DNA from: Bermanella sp040371755
Lineage (GTDB): Bacteria; Pseudomonadota; Gammaproteobacteria; Pseudomonadales; Oceanobacteraceae
Assembly (NCBI RefSeq): GCF_040371755.1
Contig: NZ_BAABWE010000002.1
Location: 310,001-374,000, forward strand
DNA: 64,000 bases
Reading direction: 5' to 3'
How positions within the stretch are numbered: the stretch's first letter is position 1; every line of letters begins with the position of its first letter. The notes below the pieces were generated by a model. That model worked only from the letters and a program-made list of their open reading frames with translations. It was not told the origin of the DNA and did no database searches. The translations under genes and the position numbers were made by a program. Positions 1-8,710 of this stretch are shown piece by piece.

Positions 1-1
1 A

Positions 2-319
2 AAGATCAGCATCGACCTTAAGCCAAAAGTAAAAGTAAACGATGTGCTGAGCATGCGTAAAATGGCGTTAAATGGATTAGGTATTGCTCGCTTACCAGCA
101 TTTTTATGTGCCGATGACATCAAAGCGGGCCGATTAAAACCTGTGCTGTGTAATTGGTCTTACAAAAGCACACCGATACATGCTTTATATCCTAGCAACC
201 GCCACCTAAGTGTAAAAGTGCGCTCGTTTGTAGACTTTATTGTTGAGGAGTTTAGGAAGGCGCAGCCGTGGGATGTAGACTTTCCAGAAATGACAAACTG
301 CAGTGGCGAAAAAAGCTAA
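2..319 (+). CDS. LysR-family transcriptional regulator, C-terminal fragment
   Basis: The reading frame is open from the first bases of the window, so the gene is cut by the left edge. About 105 codons remain. They encode the end of a LysR substrate-binding domain: the stretch around VNDVLSMRKMALNGLGIARL, followed by 'LPAFLCADDI..GRL..VL', is the usual last beta-alpha part of the effector-binding fold. The DNA-binding helix-turn-helix lies upstream, outside the window. A GTG and later ATG codons occur inside the frame, but they are not the start because the homology runs through them. The target genes and inducer cannot be told from this piece. It ends in a perfect hairpin shared with the convergent gene. 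Confidence 0.85.
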   Translation, partial: KISIDLKPKVKVNDVLSMRKMALNGLGIARLPAFLCADDIKAGRLKPVLCNWSYKSTPIHALYPSNRHLSVKVRSFVDFIVEEFRKAQPWDVDFPEMTNCSGEKS

Positions 320-338
320 CACTATAGGTGTTAGCTTT
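312..338. terminator. Bidirectional intrinsic terminator
   Basis: A perfect 11-bp inverted repeat, AAAGCTAACAC / GTGTTAGCTTT, has a 5-base loop. Its A and T ends give a short U run in both directions. It spans the stop codons of the LysR gene (plus) and the receiver-like gene (minus), so it should end both convergent transcripts. Confidence 0.8.
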
Positions 339-1506
339 GCTCAATAATCGACAGTAATTTTTTACGCTGCTCAGCGGAGAACTTGACCTTATCATTTGAT
401 AAAAACACCCCCAGTTCTTTAATGACATTTTGGAAGCTTTCATCCAATTTTAAGCCTTTGGAAAAAATATCGTTAGTGCTACGAAGGCCGTGCTCCATGA
501 TTTTTTCTAATGCTTTTTCTTGCTCTTCATGTAAACCTAAATTCATAATAATTTCATTCACGCCATCAGACACATCCTCCACTACATCCGCTATATCCTT
601 CATGACCACTTGATAACCCGCATCAATCTCTTCCATCATGCCTTGCATTTTAATAGATAAACTTTTAACCATGTGCTGCTGATCTTGAACTTGCTGAATA
701 TTCTCAAGGGCTTTAAGACGTGCATCAGCCCCTTGTAATAATGAAAATAAGTTATCCTTTAACGCACCATATTTCTTTTCGTCCTCAATAGGCATATCTT
801 TTACTAAAACTGAAACTTGTTCATAATTCATGACACAGCGACGGCCAAAGTCCACGTAACGGCCATCATGTTGCAATTCCCATATGAGCTTAGATTCTAG
901 TTCCCTCTCAATGCCCGATGCTTCCATATTTTTAACACCCATCTCACTGCGCAACTGTACACTGGCTTTTAAGCCATAGGCATTCACCGCTTGCAGTAAA
1001 CGCATACCTAATTCATCAATGTTGGCGCATTGGTGCACTTCTAATAAAAACTGAATATTGATACCTAAATCTGAGGTATCCGACATAGCAATAAAGGCAA
1101 GCTCAGTGGCTTGCTTCACTTGAGCTTGTAATTGATCGTTAGCGACTTTGTTGTATATCAGCTTTTCACAACGCAGAGTAATTTCTTCAATCGGAGAGTC
1201 TGCGTCAATTATGTCATCGCAGCCTTTTTCAAAAGCTTGAAGGCTGGTTTGGTGAAGGGCTTTCCCTTGTAAAACAAATATGGGAATTTGTATATGACCA
1301 CACAAATCACGAATACTTTCAATTAAACTCAATGCACTTTCTTGAGCATGGTCAAAATCTAAAATAAAAAGTTTTGAATCAAGACTTATTCCAGCTAGAA
1401 AGTCTTCAGGGGTTTCATAGTGTATTAGGTTATATCGCTTACCTAAGTGATCAATTAACAAGCCTGTACGGTCACTTAATATTGATATGATGTCTTTATC
1501 GTCCAT
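331..1506 (-). CDS. Receiver-like signalling protein with long helical C-terminus
   Basis: This 391-residue soluble protein has a response-regulator-like N-terminal domain of about 120 residues. An aspartate sits at the expected phospho-acceptor strand (LFILDFD, about residue 50), but the N-terminal acidic pair typical of CheY is missing, so the receiver looks degenerate. The middle (about 130-260) is an unassigned alpha/beta region. The C-terminal 120 residues are helix-rich and charged, ending with repeated 'VVEDVSDGVNEII' and 'EEQEKALEKIMEHG' segments that could form a coiled coil or four-helix bundle. No output domain I recognise is present. It stands alone, with its own intergenic region upstream. 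A protein-interaction role in a phosphorelay is inference. Confidence 0.55.
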   Translation of the reverse strand: MDDKDIISILSDRTGLLIDHLGKRYNLIHYETPEDFLAGISLDSKLFILDFDHAQESALSLIESIRDLCGHIQIPIFVLQGKALHQTSLQAFEKGCDDIIDADSPIEEITLRCEKLIYNKVANDQLQAQVKQATELAFIAMSDTSDLGINIQFLLEVHQCANIDELGMRLLQAVNAYGLKASVQLRSEMGVKNMEASGIERELESKLIWELQHDGRYVDFGRRCVMNYEQVSVLVKDMPIEDEKKYGALKDNLFSLLQGADARLKALENIQQVQDQQHMVKSLSIKMQGMMEEIDAGYQVVMKDIADVVEDVSDGVNEIIMNLGLHEEQEKALEKIMEHGLRSTNDIFSKGLKLDESFQNVIKELGVFLSNDKVKFSAEQRKKLLSIIEQS

Positions 1507-1763
1507 GATTAACTAAACCTGTGAGTATATTTAAGGTTTAGTTCAAATGCTCAACTTTGCAAAGTGCCGCGAGAAATTAGACTACGCCTATTTCTCGAAC
1601 CCTAAATGCGGTAGTTCATCTGTGCCAACCCCGTTACCATAACCTGCTCAAGCCAACTATTTCTACTAATGAAAAAATGATTAAAAAGTTCTTATTTATT
1701 GGCAATGAAGTGTATTACAGTAACCAATAGCTACTTTTATTATAAATGATAAACGAGGTTAAA

Positions 1764-2948
1764 ATGCCTGAAGATTCTGTGGTTATTGTCAGTGGAGTAA
1801 GAACCCCTATGGGTGGATTTCAAGGCAGCTTAAAAGGCTTACCGGCTACGGAACTTGGCGCAATTGTTATTAAAGAAGCTGTAGAACGTGCAGGCTTAAA
1901 GCCACAAGATATTCAAGAAGTTATTATGGGAAATGTGCTGCCGGCCGGCTTAAAGCAAGGCCCTGCCCGTCAAGCCATGCGCAAGGCCGGTTTACCTGAT
2001 TCAACAGGCGCCACAACCATTAATAAACTATGTGGCTCAGGCATGAAAGCAACTATGTTCGCCCACGACTTAATTAAAGCTGGTAGCAATACTATTATGG
2101 TTGCCGGTGGTATGGAAAGCATGTCTAACGCTCCTTACTTATTATTAAATGCCCGCAAAGGCTATCGCATGGGTGAAGGGGATACAGCAAAAGATCACAT
2201 GTTTTTTGATGGCTTAGAAGACGCTGAAACCGGTCGTTTAATGGGATCATTTGCTCAAGATGTGGCCGATCAAAAAGGCTATTCACGTGATGACATGGAT
2301 AACTATGCTATTCAATCCCTTATACGCGCCAAGCAGGCTATAGAGTCAGGACTGCTAACCGCTGAAATTATCCCTGTTACGGTAAAAAGCCATACAGGAG
2401 AGCTCACCGTCAAAGATGATGAACAACCGTTTAATGCCAGCATTGAAAAAATTCCAACACTGCGTCCTGCATTTAAAAAAGGCGGCACAATAACCGCGGC
2501 TAACGCCTCCTCTATTTCCGATGGTGCTTCCGCTCTTGTTGTCATGAGCCAAAACGAAGCTAACAAGCGCGGACTTAAACCTATGGCTCGCATTGTCTGT
2601 CACGCTACACAATCTCAACACCCTAGTGAATTTACCATTGCCCCAGTTGGAGCAATTAAAAATGTATTAGAAAAATCAGGCTGGCATAAAGACGATGTCG
2701 ATCTATTTGAAATCAATGAAGCCTTTGCATTGGTGGCAATGATACCGATCAAAGAACTTGGTTTGGACCCGAGAAAAGTAAATGTTTTTGGCGGCGCTTG
2801 CGCGCAAGGTCACCCTGTTGGTTCAACCGGATCTCGACTCATTGTTACGTTGATGAACGCCCTAAAAGTTAAAGGTAAATCTAAAGGCATTGCTTCACTC
2901 TGTATTGGAGGGGGTGAGGCCACAGCTATCGCCATTGAGCTTATTTAA
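1764..2948 (+). CDS. Acetyl-CoA acetyltransferase (thiolase)
   Basis: This is a thiolase of 394 residues, the normal family length. It condenses two acetyl-CoA to acetoacetyl-CoA or cleaves beta-ketoacyl-CoA. The nucleophilic Cys is in NKLCGSGMKA (about residue 90), the NEAF motif is present, His is in GGACAQGHPVGSTG (about 350), and the second catalytic Cys is in LCIGGGEA (about 380). I chose the ATG at 1764 because GAGG lies 7 bases upstream; an in-frame ATG at 1746 lacks a ribosome site. The gene stands alone, without a fadB partner, so a biosynthetic thiolase (PhaA/AtoB-like) or degradation of a special substrate are both possible. The substrate cannot be fixed from sequence. Confidence 0.92.
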   Translation: MPEDSVVIVSGVRTPMGGFQGSLKGLPATELGAIVIKEAVERAGLKPQDIQEVIMGNVLPAGLKQGPARQAMRKAGLPDSTGATTINKLCGSGMKATMFAHDLIKAGSNTIMVAGGMESMSNAPYLLLNARKGYRMGEGDTAKDHMFFDGLEDAETGRLMGSFAQDVADQKGYSRDDMDNYAIQSLIRAKQAIESGLLTAEIIPVTVKSHTGELTVKDDEQPFNASIEKIPTLRPAFKKGGTITAANASSISDGASALVVMSQNEANKRGLKPMARIVCHATQSQHPSEFTIAPVGAIKNVLEKSGWHKDDVDLFEINEAFALVAMIPIKELGLDPRKVNVFGGACAQGHPVGSTGSRLIVTLMNALKVKGKSKGIASLCIGGGEATAIAIELI

Positions 2949-2961
2949 CTATTTAAACAAA

Positions 2962-2993
2962 CATGGTTTACAATTAACTCAGTGTAAACCATG
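2962..2993. repeat. Perfect inverted repeat after the thiolase gene
   Basis: Eleven-base arms (CATGGTTTACA / TGTAAACCATG) flank a 10-base loop, 13 bases past the thiolase stop. There is no U tract after either arm, so it may be an RNA 3'-end stabiliser or weak terminator rather than a classical terminator. Confidence 0.6.
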
Positions 2994-3096
2994 AAATGGT
3001 AAATAACGATAACTTGAAAAATCTTCAACAATATAAAGCGTAAATTTCAAAATAGTTACTAGCTAAATTTTTTATTAGCTATGAGGTATGGCGCTC

Positions 3097-4845
3097 TTAC
3101 TCTACAAATTGACAAGGTAAAAATGACCCGTAACCCGTCATCTTACCTAAATCGGTAGGGAATATATCTGCTTTCTCATAAGCTACTCTACCGTTTATGA
3201 TGGTAGCCATAACAGCAGTATCATTTCGCTTCACCAAACGGTCTACACCAAACCTTTCCATTGGCGCTTCACTGATGGCATCTAAATCGTCATTTAAGCC
3301 ATCTGGATTAACAATCACCAAGTCCGCGCGATCACCTTTTCGAATATAACCGGCATCTAATCCAAACCAATCGGCTAAATCTGCTGTGAGTTTATTAACG
3401 CCTTGCGCCACGGTCATAAATGGCTTGCCTGCAAGCTGTGCATCACGAATGTATTTTAAAAACCGCAATGAGAAATTATACATAGCTAAGGAGCGAATAT
3501 GCGCACCAGAATCTCCAAATCCAACGTGTGTATAAGGGCTGGCTAAAAGTTTATGCATGATTTCTGGGCGATGATTCCCATAATTCGTTTTCCAACGCAG
3601 CTCATTTTTATATTTAGTCGCCAGATCAAAAAAAGTATCCACAGGATCTGTACCTAGTGACTTACCTACTTGTTCAAAGTTTTTACCAATTAAGCTCTTA
3701 TCTGGGCAGCCTGTAATCCAGCTGTCACTAAAATCACGGTGCCACAAGCCCACTGTAAAAATCTCACTTACATGTTTTTTAAACTTTTCACGAAACTCTG
3801 TATCATTAATTTTTTTATATAACGACTCTTCATCGTTCATTAAATCTCTAAGCTCTGCCCCTGTTTCAAATTCCTCGAAGGCATTTACTTCCAAGCCTTC
3901 TAAATGGATTGTGAAAGGTGCCGTAAGTGTTTGCCAGCGAAAATTACCCCGTAATACTTTATTGGCAATAAACCCACTAATACGAGTAACCCTGTGTAGC
4001 CATGGATTCGATTTTAAATCCAAGGCAGTAAGCATAGTGACTTTCATTGGACGGCGAAACAAACCATGGGCCTGCCATAAAAAGCCAAACACGTTCACTT
4101 TTTTCACCGCGTCTGGCGCCCCTTGTAAAATGGCGTTACGGCGACGTAAAATTTTAAATAAACGTTTAAATTCCCACCAAGAGGAAAATGTAGAGGGTAA
4201 TGGCTTAGACCAAGCACGATCACCATCTAATTTATCCAACTTGGTTGTCATCATAGACATACCTAAACATCCTGCATCTAATGCTTCTTCAAGCATATGC
4301 TCCATACGTTTCATTTCGGACTCTGTGGGTTTTACATCACTGGTTGCTCGCTCAATTCCCATGGCTGCTACACGCATATCAGAGTGTCCAATAAACGAAC
4401 ATACATTTGGCCCTAATGGGTGATTATCGTAGAAATCACGATAACCTTTGGCATCCTTCCATGTTTTCTTTTTTTCTAAAATTGGCAGTACGGCTTCACG
4501 AGGCACCGCCTCTACACGGGTAAATAAATCAGAGCAATCTTCAGGTTCACTATTCACCATAGAAATAGAACATGAGCCAATCGCCACAGTGGTCACACCG
4601 TGACGGACTGATTCTTTAAGGGATGGACTTGCAATAATTTCCGCATCGTAGTGACTATGCATTTCTAAAAAACCAGGCATAATCCACTTGCCTTCGGCGT
4701 TAATGACTTTTTCTGCTTGTCGATCATCTAAGGACGTCGGGCTTACTTGAAAGATCTTTCCATCCTTTATAGCCACATCCGCGGCGATACTTTCTTGTTT
4801 TGATCCATCAAAGTAAATGCCATTTTTTATTAAGATATCGTACAT
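3097..4845 (-). CDS. N-acyl-D-amino-acid deacylase (amidohydrolase superfamily)
   Basis: This 582-residue cytosolic metal-dependent hydrolase belongs to the D-aminoacylase / N-acyl-D-glutamate deacylase group. The N-terminal beta-sandwich (ILIKNGIYFDG..., ending IMPGFLEMHSHYDAE near residue 68) carries the HxH metal ligands. A GHSDMR block near 160, a GFGDSGAHIRSL block near 465, and the C-terminal 'KGDRADLVIVNP' strand returning to the sandwich are all typical. The expected reaction is hydrolysis of N-acyl-D-amino acids to the D-amino acid and fatty or acetic acid. It is the last gene of an operon with a TauE/SafE permease (14 bases upstream) and a BASS-family symporter, which suggests uptake-linked catabolism. 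Exact substrate unknown; some members act on related cyclic or acylated compounds. Confidence 0.8.
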   Translation of the reverse strand: MYDILIKNGIYFDGSKQESIAADVAIKDGKIFQVSPTSLDDRQAEKVINAEGKWIMPGFLEMHSHYDAEIIASPSLKESVRHGVTTVAIGSCSISMVNSEPEDCSDLFTRVEAVPREAVLPILEKKKTWKDAKGYRDFYDNHPLGPNVCSFIGHSDMRVAAMGIERATSDVKPTESEMKRMEHMLEEALDAGCLGMSMMTTKLDKLDGDRAWSKPLPSTFSSWWEFKRLFKILRRRNAILQGAPDAVKKVNVFGFLWQAHGLFRRPMKVTMLTALDLKSNPWLHRVTRISGFIANKVLRGNFRWQTLTAPFTIHLEGLEVNAFEEFETGAELRDLMNDEESLYKKINDTEFREKFKKHVSEIFTVGLWHRDFSDSWITGCPDKSLIGKNFEQVGKSLGTDPVDTFFDLATKYKNELRWKTNYGNHRPEIMHKLLASPYTHVGFGDSGAHIRSLAMYNFSLRFLKYIRDAQLAGKPFMTVAQGVNKLTADLADWFGLDAGYIRKGDRADLVIVNPDGLNDDLDAISEAPMERFGVDRLVKRNDTAVMATIINGRVAYEKADIFPTDLGKMTGYGSFLPCQFVE

Positions 4846-4859
4846 AATTAACTCCGGCT

Positions 4860-5600
4860 CTAACTGAGATATCGACTAATTAATAAAATAAAACCTGTGA
4901 TAAACAAAAGGCTATATACCGTTTTGCGAAATGTGTTTTCATTTACTTTATTATGTAGCAAGTTTCCAAAATAAATCGCCATAACAACTAAGGGAAGATA
5001 CCAAAGCACTTGAATCAATAAAGGCTGTAACTGACCTTCAATAAAAAACACCACGGTTAAAAAACCGTTTAAGCTAAACCAAACAAACGCCATGGTCGCT
5101 CGAAAACGCGCTTTATCAATATTTGTTCCAGCAACCGCATAGACTAATAAAGGCCCACCACTAGCAAATAAACCATGGGTAATGCCTGCACATACTGTCA
5201 ACAATCTGGTTAACCAAATTGGTCGCGGCTTATCTTGATGCTGATGAGTCATTCGCCATAATTCTCGAGTTGAAAACCAAATGATCAACACTCCAAATAG
5301 CTGCTTTAGTAAAGCATCATCAATACCGTCTTTTGAAATAAAACCCACTATTGTGCCTAACAACATACCCGGCAATATCACGTTCAATAGTAGTTTATTA
5401 TCTAAACTTTGACGATTTTTAAACGCAATCACACTGGTCATACAGATATTTAATGCCGCTGAAATAGGCATTATTTGTTCTAATGGTAAAAACAATACAC
5501 CGATTGCTAACGAAATCACCAGACTGCCAAATCCCGTAACGGCCTCTATGGTGAACGATAAAAATATCACCACACCAAATAACACCCAAAGCCATTCCAC
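4860..5600 (-). CDS. TauE/SafE-family anion permease
   Basis: A 246-residue integral inner-membrane protein with about seven to eight hydrophobic segments, of the TauE/SafE (sulfite/organosulfonate exporter) family. The N-terminal FxxFTIEAVTGFGSLVIS helix and the internal 'ITHGLFASGGPLLVYAV' segment are family hallmarks. The start is GTG, whose first base is the last base of the upstream gene's TAG stop, so the two are probably translationally coupled. Members export or import small organic or sulfur anions; the substrate here is unknown. Position between a symporter and a deacylase points to a carboxylate or amide-related anion rather than sulfite, but this is inference. Confidence 0.8.
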   Translation of the reverse strand: MEWLWVLFGVVIFLSFTIEAVTGFGSLVISLAIGVLFLPLEQIMPISAALNICMTSVIAFKNRQSLDNKLLLNVILPGMLLGTIVGFISKDGIDDALLKQLFGVLIIWFSTRELWRMTHQHQDKPRPIWLTRLLTVCAGITHGLFASGGPLLVYAVAGTNIDKARFRATMAFVWFSLNGFLTVVFFIEGQLQPLLIQVLWYLPLVVMAIYFGNLLHNKVNENTFRKTVYSLLFITGFILLISRYLS

Positions 5601-6526
5601 TACGAACCTGCCTTCACTGATAAGTCAGCTTCTGCATTCATTTTACTTTTATACGACCAGTAAAATGAAAGTGCAGAGCCACTGACTAAATGCCAAACAC
5701 CCCAAAACGCAGCTATTAGCAGCATTCCTGAAGCCTGCGGAAAGAACGTAAAGATAATAACTAAAGCCAGCGCACTATTCTGAATGCCAACTTCCAATGA
5801 TATAGCCCGACAATCTGCTTCTGGTAGCTTAGATAATTTTGCGCCCCAATAGCCAAGTGTTAACGCTGATCCGTTATGTGCCACGACCAACCAAAAGAAC
5901 AAATCGAAGTACTGAACAAACTGATCAGTATTTTTAATAAAAGCTACACCAGCTAAAGCCATCATTAATAACATGGCAAATATTTTTAATGGTTTTTCAA
6001 TAACGCGGGATAAATTAAGAAATTTTGGACCCACAACCATTCCCAATGCTAATGGCACACCAAGGACAAATAACACCAATAATAATAAACTAAGAGAGTC
6101 CATGGAGATTTCTGTTAATAATGGACGAGTGTACGGATTCAAATACCCAAATAAAGCAAAATTAAACGGTGTCATCACACTGGCGGCCACACTCGAAACC
6201 CCTGTCATACTCACAGATACCGCCACATTACCTTTCGCCAACCATGTCATAACATTTGAAAACGTACCTCCAGGGCACGACGCGACTAACATCATACCCA
6301 AAGCCAGCATAGGCTCAATTTCAAGCAAGTAAGTCACTAAACAAGTAACCGAGGGTAATAATGCAAATTGTAAAAACAAACCAATTAACGGCGCTTTTGG
6401 TTCTCGCATGATTCGCTTAAAATCATCGCTGCGCAATTCAAGTGAAACACCAAACATCATAATCGCAATCATAATATTTAATGCGATCAAGCTTTCAGGA
6501 TTAAAATCAATGGTTACCGCTTCCAT
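5600..6526 (-). CDS. Bile acid:sodium symporter (BASS) family transporter
   Basis: About 308 residues with nine or ten membrane helices. Family signs are the N-terminal 'IMIAIMMFGVSLELR' segment and 'GMMLVASCPGGTFSNVMTWLAKGN', matching the BASS Na+-binding crossover motif. Prokaryotic members import carboxylates such as pyruvate, pantoate or other organic anions with Na+. I take the ATG at 6526 as start because AAGGGA lies about 8 bases upstream; the GTG two codons earlier is too close to that site. It is the first gene of an operon with the permease and the deacylase. Confidence 0.82.
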   Translation of the reverse strand: MEAVTIDFNPESLIALNIMIAIMMFGVSLELRSDDFKRIMREPKAPLIGLFLQFALLPSVTCLVTYLLEIEPMLALGMMLVASCPGGTFSNVMTWLAKGNVAVSVSMTGVSSVAASVMTPFNFALFGYLNPYTRPLLTEISMDSLSLLLLVLFVLGVPLALGMVVGPKFLNLSRVIEKPLKIFAMLLMMALAGVAFIKNTDQFVQYFDLFFWLVVAHNGSALTLGYWGAKLSKLPEADCRAISLEVGIQNSALALVIIFTFFPQASGMLLIAAFWGVWHLVSGSALSFYWSYKSKMNAEADLSVKAGS

Positions 6527-6742
6527 TCTCACTTCCCTTAATTTTTATTATTAATTTACGCACTTAAATTACAGGCAGGTTTTTAATCATATTTACACGC
6601 GGCCGGATCTAAATCAATTACCATGCAAGCTACTGCTTACTTGAGGTAATATTGAACATACTCAGTATGAAATTTTCAATTTCCCATGGAGTGTCATATA
6701 TGTAAAAAAAGGGTCTATAGAATAAAACGATGCTGTATTGGG

Positions 6743-7663
6743 TTATTTATCGGCAACCGCCATAAAAATAAGCTGACCTTCGCCTAATTGTTCAGAATAT
6801 ACAACAACATCTAGACGCTTATCTTTGGATGTGGCCCCTAGCTTATCTAACTGATCGAAAGGTTTTGGAATGACATGCATGCTTTTCACTTCTAACTCTC
6901 CTTCGGCATCTGTAAATAGCACGCTGATGCTTCCCATCATTTTTTCAATACGCGCCAGCTGGCTTTTGGTGAGTGATTTATTTTTAATAACTGTTGCCGC
7001 TGCTTGCTGAGGGTTATCACTAAAAGCACTGCTAAGAATAGCTGCGCAGCGAATATCTAGCACACACATGGCTTTTGTTGTGGGGTCATTTTCAGAGCAA
7101 AATAAAACAATAACATAAGGCAAATACGCATAATTAATGCCCAGTGAAAATGATCGATCGACTCTTATATCTAGAGTATGTAGGCCATTAGCCAATTTGT
7201 TTAAAGCAACAATACTGGGCAATTGCAATGGTAATCCGGACTTAACGGACATAGGTAGCTGAGATATTAAGCGTTCACTTTCTTCTGAGCCTTGTATAAA
7301 AGGTATTAATTTTTGCTGTAGTTCATGGGCCTCAAAAGGTTTATGTAATACAAATAATGCACCTGCTTCTTTTGCTTCTACAATCAACCTTTGATTTGTT
7401 TCAGTGGTTACCAAGCCAATTTTTACGTCTATTTCTCGCTCTTGCACCACTTTCAGTAATTCAATTCCTGTCATATTTGGCATATGCCAATCAGAAATGA
7501 CAATATCAGGCTGCCATTGCTCGATGATTTCTAGAGCCTGAAAGCCATCTACAGCGGTCTGATAGTCATTTTCTTCATAGCCTGCTTTTGCAAGGCTACG
7601 CTTGATAATGGACTGCATGGCAAGACTATCATCTACGATTAGAAATTTCATTAACGGCAACAT
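6743..7663 (-). CDS. Response regulator: CheY-like receiver plus unassigned output domain
   Basis: A 306-residue protein. The first 120 residues are a complete receiver: acidic pair (VDDS, 11-12), phospho-acceptor Asp in ISDWHMPNM (58), the Thr of LVTTE, and Lys in HKPF. Residues 140-306 form a separate alpha/beta domain, possibly related to CheC/CheX-type phosphatase folds, though I cannot assign it confidently. There is no helix-turn-helix, GGDEF or EAL domain. The start could be M1 (7663) or M5 (7651); neither has a strong ribosome site. It diverges from the coiled-coil gene at 7792, hinting at a shared signalling role, but no kinase is nearby. Confidence 0.75.
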   Translation of the reverse strand: MLPLMKFLIVDDSLAMQSIIKRSLAKAGYEENDYQTAVDGFQALEIIEQWQPDIVISDWHMPNMTGIELLKVVQEREIDVKIGLVTTETNQRLIVEAKEAGALFVLHKPFEAHELQQKLIPFIQGSEESERLISQLPMSVKSGLPLQLPSIVALNKLANGLHTLDIRVDRSFSLGINYAYLPYVIVLFCSENDPTTKAMCVLDIRCAAILSSAFSDNPQQAAATVIKNKSLTKSQLARIEKMMGSISVLFTDAEGELEVKSMHVIPKPFDQLDKLGATSKDKRLDVVVYSEQLGEGQLIFMAVADK

Positions 7664-7791
7664 GTCCGAAATTAGACTTAAATATAAGTATAGATGGCCG
7701 AATACATTTTGTTGCCCATCTTTAAATTTCAGTAATTATTGGCGTGATTTTACCTGTATTTAGCGCAAGTCATTGATTTTAGGGACAAATA

Positions 7792-8658
7792 ATGACAACA
7801 GAGCACCTCATCATATTAGAACTTTCCTTTGTATTGGTGGGGGTAATCATATTTAGTGTGGCTATTTGGCGTCACCATTCTAATCATATTCAAGAATTAG
7901 AAGAAGTGAATCAAGCCCTATGTGAACAAATCAATAATATGCAGGGAGCCATTGATGAGAAAGTACACTCCCAAGAAAGTATCACCTCTGAGTTCGAAGA
8001 GTTAGGCGATGCTGTGGATATTCAAGTAAATAATACCTTGGACTGTGCCAACAACAATATCAGTGATATGTCTCGATTAGTCATGGAGCACATGAAGCTA
8101 CTTAATGATACGGACTATTTTTTATCTCAAGACAAGCCCGATATAGACAGTGCACGTAAAGAAATTAAGAAGCTAAAAACCCTACTTGAGACTACTGAAA
8201 AAGATATCTTAACCAATAAGACTAAATTGAAAGAATCAGAAGAAAACATCAATAAAATGAAAGCCAAAATGCGTGATCTTTCAAAAGAAATACAAACATT
8301 GAATAGCTTAGAGGTCAGCGAAAGCCGTTTAAAACGCGATAAAGATCGACTCATGACTCGCATATCTAAATTACAAGATAAACATGACCGCCAAAAAGTA
8401 ACCGAGCGAGACTTAAAAAATGAGCTTAAAACCAGCTTCCGCGCCAGTGAAGTTCAAGCTATTCGAGAAGAACTAAAACAAACTGAAGAACAACTTAAAC
8501 GAACTCTAGTGGAAAAATCATTCATCGAGCAACATTTCTTGGAGCTGGCAAGCCAAGAAGACCCAGAAAAAATCAACAACGAATTAAAAAGAGTACAGCG
8601 AGAAATAAAACAATTAGAAAAAGGTTTTATCGATTTAGAAAAAGAGAAAGGGAATTAA
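7792..8658 (+). CDS. Membrane-anchored coiled-coil protein, function unknown
   Basis: 288 residues. One N-terminal transmembrane helix (about residues 7-26) is followed by almost continuous coiled coil to the end, rich in Lys, Glu and Gln, with heptad-like segments such as 'KLKTLLETTEKDILTNKTK'. There is no catalytic motif. The topology (short outside tip, long cytoplasmic rod) resembles scaffold or polar-organising proteins. It is transcribed divergently from the response regulator at 6743-7663, so the two may act together. AGGGAC lies before the ATG. I do not recognise the family. Confidence 0.7.
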   Translation: MTTEHLIILELSFVLVGVIIFSVAIWRHHSNHIQELEEVNQALCEQINNMQGAIDEKVHSQESITSEFEELGDAVDIQVNNTLDCANNNISDMSRLVMEHMKLLNDTDYFLSQDKPDIDSARKEIKKLKTLLETTEKDILTNKTKLKESEENINKMKAKMRDLSKEIQTLNSLEVSESRLKRDKDRLMTRISKLQDKHDRQKVTERDLKNELKTSFRASEVQAIREELKQTEEQLKRTLVEKSFIEQHFLELASQEDPEKINNELKRVQREIKQLEKGFIDLEKEKGN

Positions 8659-8682
8659 AAAAGGCCCACCGAAGTGAGCCTT
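8657..8682 (-). terminator. Intrinsic terminator of the secDF transcript (UUCG loop)
   Basis: Read on the minus strand: AAGGCTCAC-TTCG-GTGGGCCTT, then a run of six T. The C(UUCG)G tetraloop and the U run make it a strong terminator for the secD-secF operon ending at 8711. On the plus strand the stem has one mismatch and no U tract, so it serves the coiled-coil gene poorly. Confidence 0.85.
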
Positions 8683-8710
8683 ATATTTCAAATAAACAAA
8701 TCAAGAATGA

